Shown here: positions 7,896 to 16,604 of the stretch, one piece after another
How positions within the stretch are numbered: the stretch's first letter is position 1
Layout: each line of letters opens with the position of its first letter
DNA from: a bacterium
GTDB taxonomy: Bacteria > Verrucomicrobiota > Verrucomicrobiia > Limisphaerales > UBA11358
Assembly: GCA_021813325.1 (NCBI GenBank)
Contig: JAKALA010000009.1
Location: 18,334 to 82,333, forward strand
Direction: 5' to 3'
DNA length: 64,000 nucleotides
Notes under the pieces: model-generated
What the model was told of the DNA's origin: nothing
Database searches by the model: none
Seen by the model: the letters and a program-made list of their open reading frames with translations, nothing else
Made by a program: the position numbers and the translations under genes

Positions 7896-9029
7896 ATGAA
7901 CGTCACCATCGGCCACCGCGCGGAACACTTTCGCACCGTCACATTCAACGCCGGAACAAACTCGGTCCAACTGATCGAACAAAGGCTGTTGCCGCACGAA
8001 TTTCAAATCGTCGCCACGAAAGATTACCGGGCCACGGCTCGCGCCATTACCGAAATGGTGGTGCGGGGAGCGGGCGCCATCGGTGCCACCGCCGCTTACG
8101 GCCTGGCGCAAGGTGCCCGGGCGTTTCGCGGCACAAACCTCGACCGGTTCACGCGCCATCTCGATTCCGTTTTCAACACTCTGGCGTCGGCGCGTCCCAC
8201 GGCGGTTGATTTGGTGAATGCCATGCAAGACGTCCGCCGGCAAATGCTGACCGGCGTCACCGTAGCCGAACAACAGGCGTTGGCTTTGGCCGCCGCCGAA
8301 GACTTTGCCAACGAAGACGTGCGTCACTGCGAAGCCATTGGCCGGCACGGTGCCCGGCTCATTCGCACCGGTATGCGGGTGCTGACGCATTGCAATGCGG
8401 GCTGGCTGGCATTTGTGGATGTGGGCACCGCCACCGCGCCGATGTATGCGGCGCAGGCCCAAGGCAAAAAATTTCATGTCTTCTGCGACGAGACCCGTCC
8501 CCGGTCCCAGGGCGCCAGTTTGACAGCCTGGGAACTGGCCCAGCAGAAAATTCCGCACCACGTCATCGCCGACAACGCCGCCGGCCATCTGATGCAGCGC
8601 GGCGAAATTGACCTGGTGATCGTGGGCAGCGATCGCACGCTGGGGCGGACCGGCGAAGTGGCCAATAAAATCGGCACTTACACCAAGGCCGTTTTGGCCG
8701 CGCGCCACCGGATTCCATTTTATGTGGCCATTCCGCTTTCCACGATTGATTGGAATTTGAAACGTGGCTTTGACATTCCCATTGAAGAGCGGCATGAAGA
8801 CGAGGTTTTGGGCGCGTGGGGCGTAGCCGGGAAAAATCCTTTGCGAAAGTCGGCTGCAACCTCGGGGAAACGAACCTACGTGCGGGTGGCCAATCCAGAA
8901 AGCCACGCCCGCAATCCCGGATTTGATGTGACCCCGCCGGAACTGATCACCGGGATCATCACACCGGCGGGTGTTTTTAAACCCAACGCCCTCTGGAAAA
9001 ATCGGTTGAAACTGGGGTTTTCCGTCTGA
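7896..9029 (+). CDS. mtnA: S-methyl-5-thioribose-1-phosphate isomerase
   Basis: A 377-residue protein starting at ATG 7896 (an upstream in-frame TTG at 7836 gives a non-conserved extension). It converts methylthioribose-1-phosphate to methylthioribulose-1-phosphate in the methionine salvage pathway. Family motifs are clear: VVRGAGAIGATAAYG near residue 60 (usually RGAPAIG), THCNAG with the catalytic cysteine near residue 160, DETRPRSQGASLTAWEL, and GSDRTLGRTGEVANKIGTY with the catalytic aspartate (usually GADR). It ends VTPPELITGIITPAG. No other methionine-salvage gene is adjacent. Confidence 0.93.
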   Translation: MNVTIGHRAEHFRTVTFNAGTNSVQLIEQRLLPHEFQIVATKDYRATARAITEMVVRGAGAIGATAAYGLAQGARAFRGTNLDRFTRHLDSVFNTLASARPTAVDLVNAMQDVRRQMLTGVTVAEQQALALAAAEDFANEDVRHCEAIGRHGARLIRTGMRVLTHCNAGWLAFVDVGTATAPMYAAQAQGKKFHVFCDETRPRSQGASLTAWELAQQKIPHHVIADNAAGHLMQRGEIDLVIVGSDRTLGRTGEVANKIGTYTKAVLAARHRIPFYVAIPLSTIDWNLKRGFDIPIEERHEDEVLGAWGVAGKNPLRKSAATSGKRTYVRVANPESHARNPGFDVTPPELITGIITPAGVFKPNALWKNRLKLGFSV

Positions 9030-9032
9030 GCT

Positions 9033-9056
9033 GCGGGCCGGAATCGCCGGCCCCGC
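9033..9056 (+). terminator. GC-rich hairpin after mtnA, possible terminator
   Basis: GCGGGCCGG and CCGGCCCCGC can pair across a short loop, with one bulged C, immediately after the mtnA stop. There is no T-run on either side, so intrinsic termination is uncertain. Confidence 0.35.
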
Positions 9057-9101
9057 AAATCCTCCAAACGCTCGGTGAAATGGCGGACATGTCGATGTGG
9101 C

Positions 9102-9737
9102 GTATGCGTCACCCGGTGCGGTTTTTGGGTCAGCCCGCTTTCGTCGATAAATACAATGGTCCGGCCTTCCGTCAGGGCTTTTTTTTAAGGCGCGGGCAGT
9201 CTGTTCGCTTCCACTGCGCGATGGCTGGTTCGTTCCGTTCCATGGCCCGGCCGGGCGGGCGTTGGGAACTCCAGCCAAAGCGGCGTAATAATCGCCAGAC
9301 ATGCCCGACATGAAACTCCCACCCGGTCAATTGGCCGATGAGAGCCCGCACGCGCGGGATGGTCCACAAGGCCGTGGCATAATCATGCGCTTCGGGTCCT
9401 TGGAGCAGAGCCGCTTTGATCTCCTCAACTTGGGCGGGGGAAAGGCGCGGCATCCTTCCGGCCCGGCCTGCCTTCAATAAGCCGGCCCGGCCCTTGGCTT
9501 TGGCTTCCTTGGCCCAACGGCTGACCGATTGGCGATGCACCCCCACCCGGCGGGCCACTTCGGCTTGCGGCACGCCCGCTGAGAGCAGTTTAAAAGCTTT
9601 GAGCCGGCGCTTTTCCAGCGCCACAAAGTCACGTTTGACACCAGCAGGATTTCCCATGCCCGAATCCGACAGTAAATCCAAACAGTTGTCACTATATTAT
9701 ACGCTTCTCAATAGAGAGCCTCCGGCTGACGCATACG
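9102..9737 (-). mobile_element. Internally deleted IS630-type insertion sequence with terminal inverted repeats
   Basis: The 636-bp element is bounded by 16-bp inverted repeats with one mismatch: 9102-9117 (CGTATGCGTCACCCGG) and the complement of 9722-9737 (CGTATGCGTCAGCCGG). It holds the N-terminal half of an IS630-type transposase on the minus strand, ending shortly after the first catalytic aspartate and directly followed by the left repeat. So the C-terminal DDE half was deleted while both ends were kept. The right end stops 7 bases short of the HAD gene. No clear TA target duplication was seen. Confidence 0.75.
9110..9657 (-). pseudogene. Truncated IS630-family transposase with -1 frameshift site
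   Basis: From ATG 9657 the zero frame gives a helix-turn-helix domain (LLSAGVPQAEVARRVGVHRQSVSRW), then LSPAQVEEIKAAL and a winged-helix part ending QWKRTDCPRLKKKP with a stop at 9172-9174. The site before that stop is a run of eight A then G (A AAA AAG), a classical -1 slippery heptamer. In the -1 frame translation continues ALTEGRTIVFIDESGL, containing the first Asp of the DDE triad. The remaining catalytic residues are missing because the reading frame runs into the left terminal repeat. The protein cannot be an active transposase. It could still bind the element's ends. Confidence 0.82.
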
Positions 9738-9743
9738 GTGAGC

Positions 9744-10355
9744 CTACGTTTGGGAGAGAATTCCCAAAGCCGTGAGGGCTTGCCGGGTTTTTTTGGCGGA
9801 AACATGCTGGATACCGCGCCATCCCCGCGCCACGCCGGCGGCCACATTTTCAGGGCGGTCATCGATATAGATCATGCCGGCACCACCACAGCCACACAGC
9901 TTTTCCATGGCTTCGTAAATGGCCGGCAAAGGTTTCATGGCGCCCACTTCGTGGGAAAAGATGTAGCCGTCAAAGTGGGCGAAGAAGGGAAAGTTGCCCC
10001 GGACATGTTCAATGGCGAGGTCGTTTGTATTTGAGAAAATATACGTTTTGAATCCGCAACGACGCAGTTCGGCGTGCATGGCAATCATCTCGGGAATCTC
10101 CGAAAAAATGGCGGCAAAATAACCGCTAAATTCAGCCAGATCGCCTCGGAAGCCAATGGCCTGGCAAATTTCCTCATAGAACGCCTGGCGGGTCAGCCGC
10201 CCGGATTCGTATTCCACCAAGAGATGAGAATTGGTGAGAAAGGCGTGAAGCTCCTTGGGTGACTGATGACTGCGCGCGGCAATTTTTTGCTCGGCGATGG
10301 TGTAGTCAAAATCAACCAGCACTTTGCCAAGGTCAAAAATGATAACGGGCGACAT
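9744..10355 (-). CDS. HAD-superfamily hydrolase (YihX-like phosphatase)
   Basis: A 203-residue protein of HAD subfamily IA. Motif I is VIIFDLGKVLVDFD, where Asp10-class nucleophile is followed at +2 by Gly, as in YihX-type glucose-1-phosphate phosphatases (FDLGNV). Motif II is IFSNTN, motif III the Lys in GAMKPLPAIY, and motif IV IYIDDRPENV. The cap is the small helical type between residues 20 and 85. It probably dephosphorylates a small phosphorylated metabolite in the cytoplasm; the substrate is unknown. It lies 23 bases downstream of recR and may be the last gene of the dnaX-ybaB-recR run. The deleted IS630 element starts 7 bases after its stop. Confidence 0.87.
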   Translation of the reverse strand: MSPVIIFDLGKVLVDFDYTIAEQKIAARSHQSPKELHAFLTNSHLLVEYESGRLTRQAFYEEICQAIGFRGDLAEFSGYFAAIFSEIPEMIAMHAELRRCGFKTYIFSNTNDLAIEHVRGNFPFFAHFDGYIFSHEVGAMKPLPAIYEAMEKLCGCGGAGMIYIDDRPENVAAGVARGWRGIQHVSAKKTRQALTALGILSQT

Positions 10356-10378
10356 GAGGCAATCAGCTTGGTTTGCAG

Positions 10379-10981
10379 TTAGTGTTGGGACATTTCCCGG
10401 CGGCCTTCGAGCGCGCGGTTGAGCGTCAGATCATCGGCGTATTCCAGTCCGCTCCCCGCCGGCAGGCCAAAACCGATTCGCGAGATTTTCAAACCCTCCC
10501 GCGCCAAACGCTTCGCCAGATAATTGCTGGTGGCATCGCCTTCCACATCGGTGCCCAGCGCGATGATGATTTCCCTGATGGGTTCGGTTTGCAGGCGCTT
10601 TTCCAGTGCGCCGATCCGCAAGTCATCCGGTTCCACGCCATCCAGCGGCGAAATTTTTCCGCCGAGCACATGAAATTTGCCGCGGTAGGCGCCGGAACGA
10701 TCGATGTTCAATGTGTCCACGGCTTTCTCCACGACGCAAACCAAAGCGGCGTCGCGGCGGGAGTCGGAGCAGACGCTGCAAGGTGATTGCTCCGTGAGCG
10801 CCCCACAAGTGTCGCAGAAGTGAATGCGTTTCCGTGCGTTGACAATCACGTCAGCCAGATGATTCACAACGGCGGTATCGGTCTGGACCAGGTGCAGGGC
10901 GATCCGTTCAGCCGAACGGGGACCGACGCCCGGCAGTTTGCTCAGGCCGGCAATCAGGGCGGTGATGGGTTCTGGCAGCAT
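10379..10981 (-). CDS. recR: Recombination mediator RecR
   Basis: A 200-residue protein from ATG 10981, the start matching the family (MLPEPITALIAGLSKLPGVG). RecR acts with RecF/RecO in loading RecA at single-strand gaps. Visible features: the helix-hairpin-helix LSKLPGVGPRSAERIALHLV, the four-cysteine zinc finger (CDTCGALTEQSPCSVCSDSRRD, split here only for description), and the Toprim domain with CVVEKAVDTLNIDRSGAYRG-like start, HVLGGKISPLDG and the GTDVEGDATSNYLAKRL motif. It follows ybaB by 69 bases, in the widely conserved dnaX-ybaB-recR order. Confidence 0.96.
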   Translation of the reverse strand: MLPEPITALIAGLSKLPGVGPRSAERIALHLVQTDTAVVNHLADVIVNARKRIHFCDTCGALTEQSPCSVCSDSRRDAALVCVVEKAVDTLNIDRSGAYRGKFHVLGGKISPLDGVEPDDLRIGALEKRLQTEPIREIIIALGTDVEGDATSNYLAKRLAREGLKISRIGFGLPAGSGLEYADDLTLNRALEGRREMSQH

Positions 10982-11050
10982 GAATACTGTGAAACATGAA
11001 GTGGCTCGGGCACAGGCCAAAGCCATTGGGCTTGGTGGCAACCGGACAAG

Positions 11051-11362
11051 TCACATCAGGCCCGGCAGGTTGAACCCGGCCGTGGCTTTGCCCATTTCCG
11101 CGTTGGAAATGTCTTTGGCCTGGGAAAGCGCCTGGTTCACCGCCGAGAGCACCATGTCCTCCACAATGGCGGGGTCCGCCGGATTCAGGGCTTGCGGGTC
11201 AATCTTGATGGAGGCAAGGGTGCCGTCGCATTTGGCCACCGCTTTGACGGCGCCACCGCCGCTGGTGGCTTCCACCGTGCGCGCGGCGAGTTGGGCTTGA
11301 ATTTGTTCCATCTGTTGCTGCATTTTTGCAGCCTGTTTCATGAGTTTGCCAATACTGGACAT
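11051..11362 (-). CDS. ybaB: YbaB/EbfC family nucleoid-associated protein
   Basis: A 103-residue protein: MSSIGKLMKQAAKMQQQMEQ, then a basic/hydrophobic beta-sheet centre with VEATSGGGAVKAVAKCDGTL and the conserved LNPADPAIVEDMVLSAVNQAL, ending with a Gly/Met-rich tail (KATAGFNLPGLM). YbaB dimers bind DNA as a tweezer-like nucleoid protein. The gene lies 34 bases downstream of dnaX and upstream of recR, the classical arrangement. Confidence 0.93.
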   Translation of the reverse strand: MSSIGKLMKQAAKMQQQMEQIQAQLAARTVEATSGGGAVKAVAKCDGTLASIKIDPQALNPADPAIVEDMVLSAVNQALSQAKDISNAEMGKATAGFNLPGLM

Positions 11363-11396
11363 GGTGGGTGACAGTTAAATGGTTGCTTGTGGTTGA

Positions 11397-13196
11397 TTAT
11401 GCCCGAACTTCAACAATGGTGCCTTTAAAAACTTCCAAGGCTTTTTTGATCAGCGGATCATTTTTAAACTCTTCTTTGTTAAAGGCGACTGGCGCGGACT
11501 TTTTTTCCTGGGCTGGGGGCGATGAAATTTCGGGATTCTTGGGGGCGGTGCTGGCGGCTGCCGGCTTGGTGGCGGTTGGAGCCGGTGCCGGGGTGGAAGC
11601 CGCCAGCACCGGACGTTCCCAGTCCGCCGGAGCCTCGGCTTTGACAAACTTGATCATCGCATTTGGCTGGCCGAGTTCAGCCAGTTTGGTGGCGAGCAAG
11701 GTGTGGTTTCGCGAATTATCCACCAGCCCCAGGTAATCGGCAAATTCCGGGTCAAAGCCGATGACAAGAACATTTTTCTCAAATGAAACCGGATGCGCAT
11801 TCAGCAGGTAACTGCGCGTAAATGAACTAACCCGGCCCACCGCCTCCACCAATTGATTCCATAATTCCGCCAAATTATTGGAGGCGGCCGGTTGAGATAC
11901 AACGGCTGCGGCGGCGGGTTGAACTGGAGTGACCGGCACCGTGGCCGCCACGGGCTTTTGGACTGGTGGTGGCGCGGACACCGGTTTAACCGGCGCCGAA
12001 GCCCGGGGAATTGGCGTGGATGAGGAAATGGCTTGAGAGTTGGTGGCCCCGCCCGCTTCACTGCGAAGCTGGTTAAGCTGTTTCAGCACGGAATCAATGG
12101 GCAGGGCGTTGCGCGCCTGGATGGCCCGGAGCAGCGTTACTTCGAGCAAGATTTTCTTGGAGGCCGCATCGCGCAGCCGCAACTCGGCATCGGCCAGGGA
12201 TTCAAGGATCCGCGTGAGCGCATCAATGTTTGCCAACGAGGACTGCCCCTTGAGCGCAGTGATTTCAGCCTCGGAAGCTTCGAGCAAATTCAGGTCGCCT
12301 CGTGAGACCTGGTAGATGAGCAGATTGCGGAAATGGTTCAAGAGGTCGCCCAGCAAGCGTCCCAGATCTTTGCCGCCCCGCGCCAGTTCATCCAATTGGG
12401 TCAGCGCCCCGGAAATTTCGCCCGCCAGAATCGCCCCGGCCAGCTTGAGGATCTGGTTTTGGGCCGCCAGACCAAACATGGACAAAACATCTGACTCTTC
12501 GATTTTGTCGCCGCAAAAACTGATCAACTGATCCAATGTGGATTCGGCATCGCGCATGCCGCCGTCGGCCCCGCGGGCAATGGCGTGAAGCGCGGCGTCA
12601 TTGATGGTCACGCTTTCCTTGCCGGCGATTTCAGCCAGATGTTGGGTGATCAAGGCTGCCGGGATTCGGCGCAAGTCAAAGCGTTGGCAGCGCGAGAGAA
12701 TGGTGGGAAGCACTTTTTCCGGGTCCGTGGTGGCGAACATGAATTTCACGTGCGCCGGCGGCTCTTCCAACGTCTTGAGCAAGGCGTTAAAAGCGGCCGT
12801 CGAGAGCATGTGAACTTCATCAATGATGTAAATTTTGAACGGCGCGCTGGCGGGGGCGTATTTGCAGGTTTCACGGAGTTCGCGAACCTGTTCCACTCCG
12901 TTGTTGCTGGCACCGTCAATTTCCAGCACATCCAACGACCGGCCTTCGGTGATTTCCTGCACGCGCAGGTCGTTGTCGTCGAAGGCAACGCTGGGTCCGC
13001 CGGTGCAGTTGAGGGCCTTGGCAAAGATGCGGGCAATGGTGGTTTTGCCGGTGCCGCGCGGTCCGCAAAACAGATAGGCATGGGCAATCCGCTTTTGGGC
13101 AATGGCATTGGCCAGCGTCTGGGTGACGTGCTCCTGGCCGACGACGTCGGCAAAACGCTGGGGACGGTATTTAAGCGCGATGACCTGATAACTCAC
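11397..13196 (-). CDS. dnaX: DNA polymerase III subunit gamma/tau
   Basis: A 599-residue clamp-loader ATPase starting at a GTG (SYQVIALKYRPQRFADVVGQ). AAA+ motifs: Walker A GPRGTGKTT near residue 46, Walker B IIDEVHML, sensor 1 FMFATTDPEKV, and arginine finger SRCQRFDLRRI. The usual zinc-binding module between Walker A and B is degenerate: after ALNCTGGPS the three further cysteines of the CX8CX2CX2C pattern are absent. Residues 380-450 are a Pro/Ala-rich linker, and the C-terminal part (VEAVGRVSSFTRSYLLN) is a tau-like domain. No internal A AAA AAG frameshift site was identified with confidence. It follows the SRP RNA gene and precedes ybaB and recR. Confidence 0.95.
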   Translation of the reverse strand: MSYQVIALKYRPQRFADVVGQEHVTQTLANAIAQKRIAHAYLFCGPRGTGKTTIARIFAKALNCTGGPSVAFDDNDLRVQEITEGRSLDVLEIDGASNNGVEQVRELRETCKYAPASAPFKIYIIDEVHMLSTAAFNALLKTLEEPPAHVKFMFATTDPEKVLPTILSRCQRFDLRRIPAALITQHLAEIAGKESVTINDAALHAIARGADGGMRDAESTLDQLISFCGDKIEESDVLSMFGLAAQNQILKLAGAILAGEISGALTQLDELARGGKDLGRLLGDLLNHFRNLLIYQVSRGDLNLLEASEAEITALKGQSSLANIDALTRILESLADAELRLRDAASKKILLEVTLLRAIQARNALPIDSVLKQLNQLRSEAGGATNSQAISSSTPIPRASAPVKPVSAPPPVQKPVAATVPVTPVQPAAAAVVSQPAASNNLAELWNQLVEAVGRVSSFTRSYLLNAHPVSFEKNVLVIGFDPEFADYLGLVDNSRNHTLLATKLAELGQPNAMIKFVKAEAPADWERPVLAASTPAPAPTATKPAAASTAPKNPEISSPPAQEKKSAPVAFNKEEFKNDPLIKKALEVFKGTIVEVRA

Positions 13197-13318
13197 AGCC
13201 CAATTTTGAATTAAAAATCAGAAATGCAAAATTAAAAATGCGGGGAAACCTGTCTGTTCCGGGAAAAATTCGGGCATTGGGGAAATGCTTACCTTGGCTG
13301 CACGAATCCAAATAAAAT

Positions 13319-13410
13319 GTCAGGGTGACCACGGCAGATACGGAGCAAACTACCGTTGCTGCCTTCCGGCCCTGGCGGGGTTCGTAAGTCCACATTCCAT
13401 GGGCCCTGAC
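13319..13410 (-). ncRNA. ffs: Signal recognition particle RNA (small bacterial type)
   Basis: The minus strand carries the universal SRP RNA apical motif CAGGGCCGGAAGGCAGCA, with the GGAA tetraloop and the asymmetric loop that binds Ffh. The 5' end GTCAGGG pairs with CCCTGAC at the 3' end, giving a roughly 92-base single hairpin. A weak promoter fits upstream (TTGTAA at 13441-13446, 17-base gap, CAACAT at 13418-13423), ending 7 bases before the predicted 5' end. The 3' flank is T-rich. It lies just upstream of dnaX, as scr does in Bacillus. Confidence 0.93.
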
Positions 13411-13451
13411 GGCGGAGATGTTGCGTCAACTTGCCGTTGGTTACAAGCAGA

Positions 13452-13479
13452 AACGCCGACAGGAGACCCTGTCGGCGTT
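13452..13479 (-). terminator. Hairpin terminator after the Skp/OmpH gene
   Basis: A perfect 12-bp stem (13452-13463 with 13468-13479) closes a 4-base loop, 17 bases after the Skp-like stop and before the SRP RNA promoter region. The T-run on the minus strand is short (TTTCTGCTT), so strength is uncertain. Confidence 0.6.
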
Positions 13480-13495
13480 GTTTGAAATTAAAAAA

Positions 13496-14110
13496 TTATG
13501 GATGATTGGTGCTGCCGCCGGTCGTCGCGTCGGTTGCGGGAGCGGTGATATCGATGGGGGCGCCGGCGTTCAACTGATCCAGCACGGTTCCAGTAATATC
13601 AGTCTCTGAACTTGCAAAAACCACCACTTCAACGGAAGCGGAGTTCAAGACCATGGCATAGCCTTCCGTCTTGGCTTTATCCGCGACTACTTTTTGAATT
13701 TCGCCGACCAGATTCGCGCTCATCCGCTGGCTTTGGTCTGCGAGTTGGCTTTCGGCCTGGCGTTGGAATTGTTCGATGTCGGAGCGGGCCTTGGCGATTT
13801 CCTTGCCCTTGTCATCGGCGGCCTGCTGGCGCTTTTCTTTTTCGTCGGTGGAGAGGGCCGGGTCGCTGGATTGATCGAGCAACTGCTTGTAATCGGTCTG
13901 GTCTTTTTCCAGCTTTGCAGCCATATCCTTGATTTCCTTGCGCAATTCGGTTTTGCGGCTTTCCAGGGAGGATTGGGCGAGCTTGGTTTTGTAGTAACCG
14001 TTGAACAGTTTTTTCATGTCCACGGTCGCCACTTTCGGGTCGGCATGGGCGCTGATCAGGGTGGCCAGCAGCAAGGCGGTTGTCAAAACGGTGTGTTTCA
14101 GATAGTTCAT
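13496..14110 (-). CDS. OmpH/Skp-family periplasmic chaperone
   Basis: A 204-residue protein from ATG 14110 with a signal peptide (MNYLKHTVLTTALLLATLISAHA). The mature part starts KVATVDMKKLFNGYYKTKLA, the conserved OmpH strand, followed by a long charged coiled coil (residues about 50-130) and a return strand EGYAMVLNSASVEVVVFASS. Skp trimers hold unfolded outer-membrane proteins in the periplasm and deliver them to BamA. bamA lies two genes upstream in the same direction, which supports the role. The C-terminus (ATDATTGGSTNHP) is low-complexity. It lies about 40 bases after the SBBP-repeat gene. Confidence 0.87.
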   Translation of the reverse strand: MNYLKHTVLTTALLLATLISAHADPKVATVDMKKLFNGYYKTKLAQSSLESRKTELRKEIKDMAAKLEKDQTDYKQLLDQSSDPALSTDEKEKRQQAADDKGKEIAKARSDIEQFQRQAESQLADQSQRMSANLVGEIQKVVADKAKTEGYAMVLNSASVEVVVFASSETDITGTVLDQLNAGAPIDITAPATDATTGGSTNHP

Positions 14111-14149
14111 GTTTTTGGGCAAAATAATACGGGTTGCGATTAAAATTGG

Positions 14150-16603
14150 TTAGCGTTTGTGGAGTCGGAAAAATTGGGCGGCATTGGTGGCGGGCACGTC
14201 CAGATCATACCAGCCATTCGTGTAAACGGGCGATTGCGGCAGGACTGCCCACGCGGCTGAATCGATGGCCGGCGCGGCTTCCACATCGTAGGCGGGCGGG
14301 AACATTTTCCATTTCAAGCTGATGCCGGGCGGATTCGCCATCGCGGCGGGCGGGACAATCGTCAGCCCCGGATCGTTGGTGGCTTGGGAAATTTTGGCGA
14401 TAAACATGTCGCTCGGGCCGTAACGCGCGGTCTGGTAGGCATTCAACGTCGGGAAATTGGTGGAAACCGTCTGGCCGGCGACATACACGTTGCCCAAGGG
14501 ATCCACCGCGATGGCATAGCCGGAGTCGTCATCCTTGCCGCCGAGATAGGTGGAATACAGCAGCGAACCGGCATTGGTGTTGAAGGCAATGACAAAGGCA
14601 TCCGTGTGAGGATTGACCAGATCATGGTTGGTGCTGCTCAAAAATCCATCGAGATTATTGGCGGTCACCGGAAAATTGGTGCAACTGGCCGAGCCGACGA
14701 TATAGGCATTGCCATCCGGGTCCACGGCAATTCCATTGGCGGCGTTGATGCCGATGCCGCCAAACACGGAGGAATAGCCAATGGCCGCCTGGCTGCCATT
14801 CCAAGTGATTTGCGTCAGAAAAGCGTTGGTGACCAGCGCATAATGATTGTTGAAATCGTTGGTATGAACAAATGCGGGCGGGAGATTCGCCACGTTTGTG
14901 GTGGTGTCGGGAAAATTGGTGGAAAGGGTGTAACCGCAAACATAGGCGTTTCCTTGGGCGTCGGCCGCGATGCCGGTGGCGTAGTCGTAATTCGTGCCTC
15001 CGAGCAAGGTCGAATAGAGCAGGGCGAGATTGGTCGTCGAAGCATCAAACGCGGCGACAAACGCGTCAGCTTGATTGTTAATTTGGGCGGTGTTGGTATT
15101 CCCGTTCAGATATCCAAAACGCGGGGAATCATTGGTGATGCAATGGACCGCCGGGAAATTGGTGGAATCGGTGAAACCCGCGATAAAAACGCGATGGTGG
15201 TTGAACGCAATGCACCGGGCCTGGTCCATGTTGGTTCCGCCCAGGTAGGTCGAATAGGTAAGGTTGCTGCCGCCGGAACCGATGACGGAGAGGAAGGCGT
15301 TGGCGTTCAGGTAAACGGTGTTAATGCAGGCTAAATTGGTTTGCACCGCGTTGGGCGTGACCGGGAAATTGGTGGAATAGGAGTAGCCGGTCACATAGGC
15401 GTTGTCCGCGGCATCCAAGGCAATGCCAAAGGCCGCGTCCATGCTGTTGCCGCCGAGATAAGTGGAGTAAACCAACGCATCGCCGGTGGGATTTAATTTG
15501 GTGACGAACGCATCCACGGGATAAGCCTGCAGGTCGGTGTCATAGCGACTGCGGATCGTGCGATAAATGGCATTAGTTGTTGGAAAATCCGCCGAATCGG
15601 TATAGCCCGCAACATAGGCGTTGCCGGCAGCATCCACTGCCAGGCTTAAGGCTCCGTCATTCCCGTTGCCACCCAAATACGTGGCGTAAATCAGATTCGA
15701 ACCGGTGCTGTCAAATCTGGCCACAAAAGCGTCGCCGGTGAGCTGGCCTCCATGGTAGTTGGTTTGAAAGGCGCCGGGTGTCCCCAATGGAATGCCATTG
15801 GTTGCTTGAGTCGAAAACGTCTGCCCGGCGATATAAATCGAACCGTCGGTCGGGTTCACGGCAATGGCGTAAGCCGCTTCCCCGTAGTTGCCGCCAAAAT
15901 AAGTTCCGTAGCTCAAAACCGGGTCGATCACCAAAGCCTCATCGTGATTATAATTTCCCAGGGCAAAGGCGACGGAGTTGTCGCCCAGAAGACGGTAACC
16001 AACGCTGACCGGCTGGCGCGATCCGTCAACCATCTGATAGGCCACTGGGGTGCGCTGCACAATCTCGCCCGCCTTGACTTTGATGGTCAGTTGCCCCTGG
16101 GCATCCAGCGAAATGTGGTCGGCCCCAGCGAAATGCAAGGTGATCGCGCTGGGATCAATATTGGGGCTGACATTAAAGTCGTATTCCAATTCCTGCTGGT
16201 TGCCGTAGTAAACGACGTTGATGCCGGGGTAAACATTGTTCACCTGCACTTGCGCGTAAGTCGGCTGTCCGGCCTGCCATTGATCCGGCTGGTTGCCGTT
16301 GAAATGACTGATTTTGCCGGACAAAAGCTGTTGCCCAAATATTCCCGGGTTGGGGTTGGCGCCGGCAAATTGCAGGCTGCATGCGGCCGTCGCGCCGTTT
16401 TGCTTTTGGAGTGCGAAACGAGCGCCGGTGGATGAAATGACAAATTCCGAAGCGCGGCTGCGGGAGACGAACTGGGCGTTTTGTGTGGCTTCAAAACACA
16501 AGGGAAGCTTGCCGAACGCCGTTGCGTTTTTTGCCCGCAATCCACCGGCCACGAAAGCCAGAACCAGGCTGGCGCCCAGTATTTTTTTTGCGCAGGTGTT
16601 CAT
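14150..16603 (-). CDS. SBBP-repeat (beta-propeller-like) exported protein
   Basis: An 817-residue protein from ATG 16603 with signal peptide MNTCAKKILGASLVLAFVAG. Residues 60-230 form a conserved N-terminal region (YAQVQVNNVYPGINVVYYGN, YDFNVSPNIDPSAITLHFAG) common in SBBP proteins. Then follow at least seven repeats of about 70 residues built on a YSTYLGG-type strand, an AVD.GNAYVAG strand and a TNFP turn; variants include LIYATYLGG, LVYSTYLGG, LTYSTYLGG, LLYSTLLGG. The end has a short Fn3-like segment (LKWKMFPPAYDVEAAPAI). The start codon lies one base after the bamA stop, so it is co-transcribed with bamA. The function is unknown: a cell-surface or periplasmic beta-propeller is likely. Confidence 0.8.
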   Translation of the reverse strand: MNTCAKKILGASLVLAFVAGGLRAKNATAFGKLPLCFEATQNAQFVSRSRASEFVISSTGARFALQKQNGATAACSLQFAGANPNPGIFGQQLLSGKISHFNGNQPDQWQAGQPTYAQVQVNNVYPGINVVYYGNQQELEYDFNVSPNIDPSAITLHFAGADHISLDAQGQLTIKVKAGEIVQRTPVAYQMVDGSRQPVSVGYRLLGDNSVAFALGNYNHDEALVIDPVLSYGTYFGGNYGEAAYAIAVNPTDGSIYIAGQTFSTQATNGIPLGTPGAFQTNYHGGQLTGDAFVARFDSTGSNLIYATYLGGNGNDGALSLAVDAAGNAYVAGYTDSADFPTTNAIYRTIRSRYDTDLQAYPVDAFVTKLNPTGDALVYSTYLGGNSMDAAFGIALDAADNAYVTGYSYSTNFPVTPNAVQTNLACINTVYLNANAFLSVIGSGGSNLTYSTYLGGTNMDQARCIAFNHHRVFIAGFTDSTNFPAVHCITNDSPRFGYLNGNTNTAQINNQADAFVAAFDASTTNLALLYSTLLGGTNYDYATGIAADAQGNAYVCGYTLSTNFPDTTTNVANLPPAFVHTNDFNNHYALVTNAFLTQITWNGSQAAIGYSSVFGGIGINAANGIAVDPDGNAYIVGSASCTNFPVTANNLDGFLSSTNHDLVNPHTDAFVIAFNTNAGSLLYSTYLGGKDDDSGYAIAVDPLGNVYVAGQTVSTNFPTLNAYQTARYGPSDMFIAKISQATNDPGLTIVPPAAMANPPGISLKWKMFPPAYDVEAAPAIDSAAWAVLPQSPVYTNGWYDLDVPATNAAQFFRLHKR

Positions 16604-16604
16604 T

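Noticed and set aside
7893-9311. 472-codon open frame on the minus strand across mtnA
   Set aside because: It is antisense to mtnA, which has clear catalytic motifs; the antisense frame has no protein-like features and arises from GC-rich codon bias.
9744-10355. Loss of the second aspartate in HAD motif I (DXG instead of DXD)
   Set aside because: DLGXV is a regular variant in YihX-like phosphatases, so this is not evidence of inactivity.
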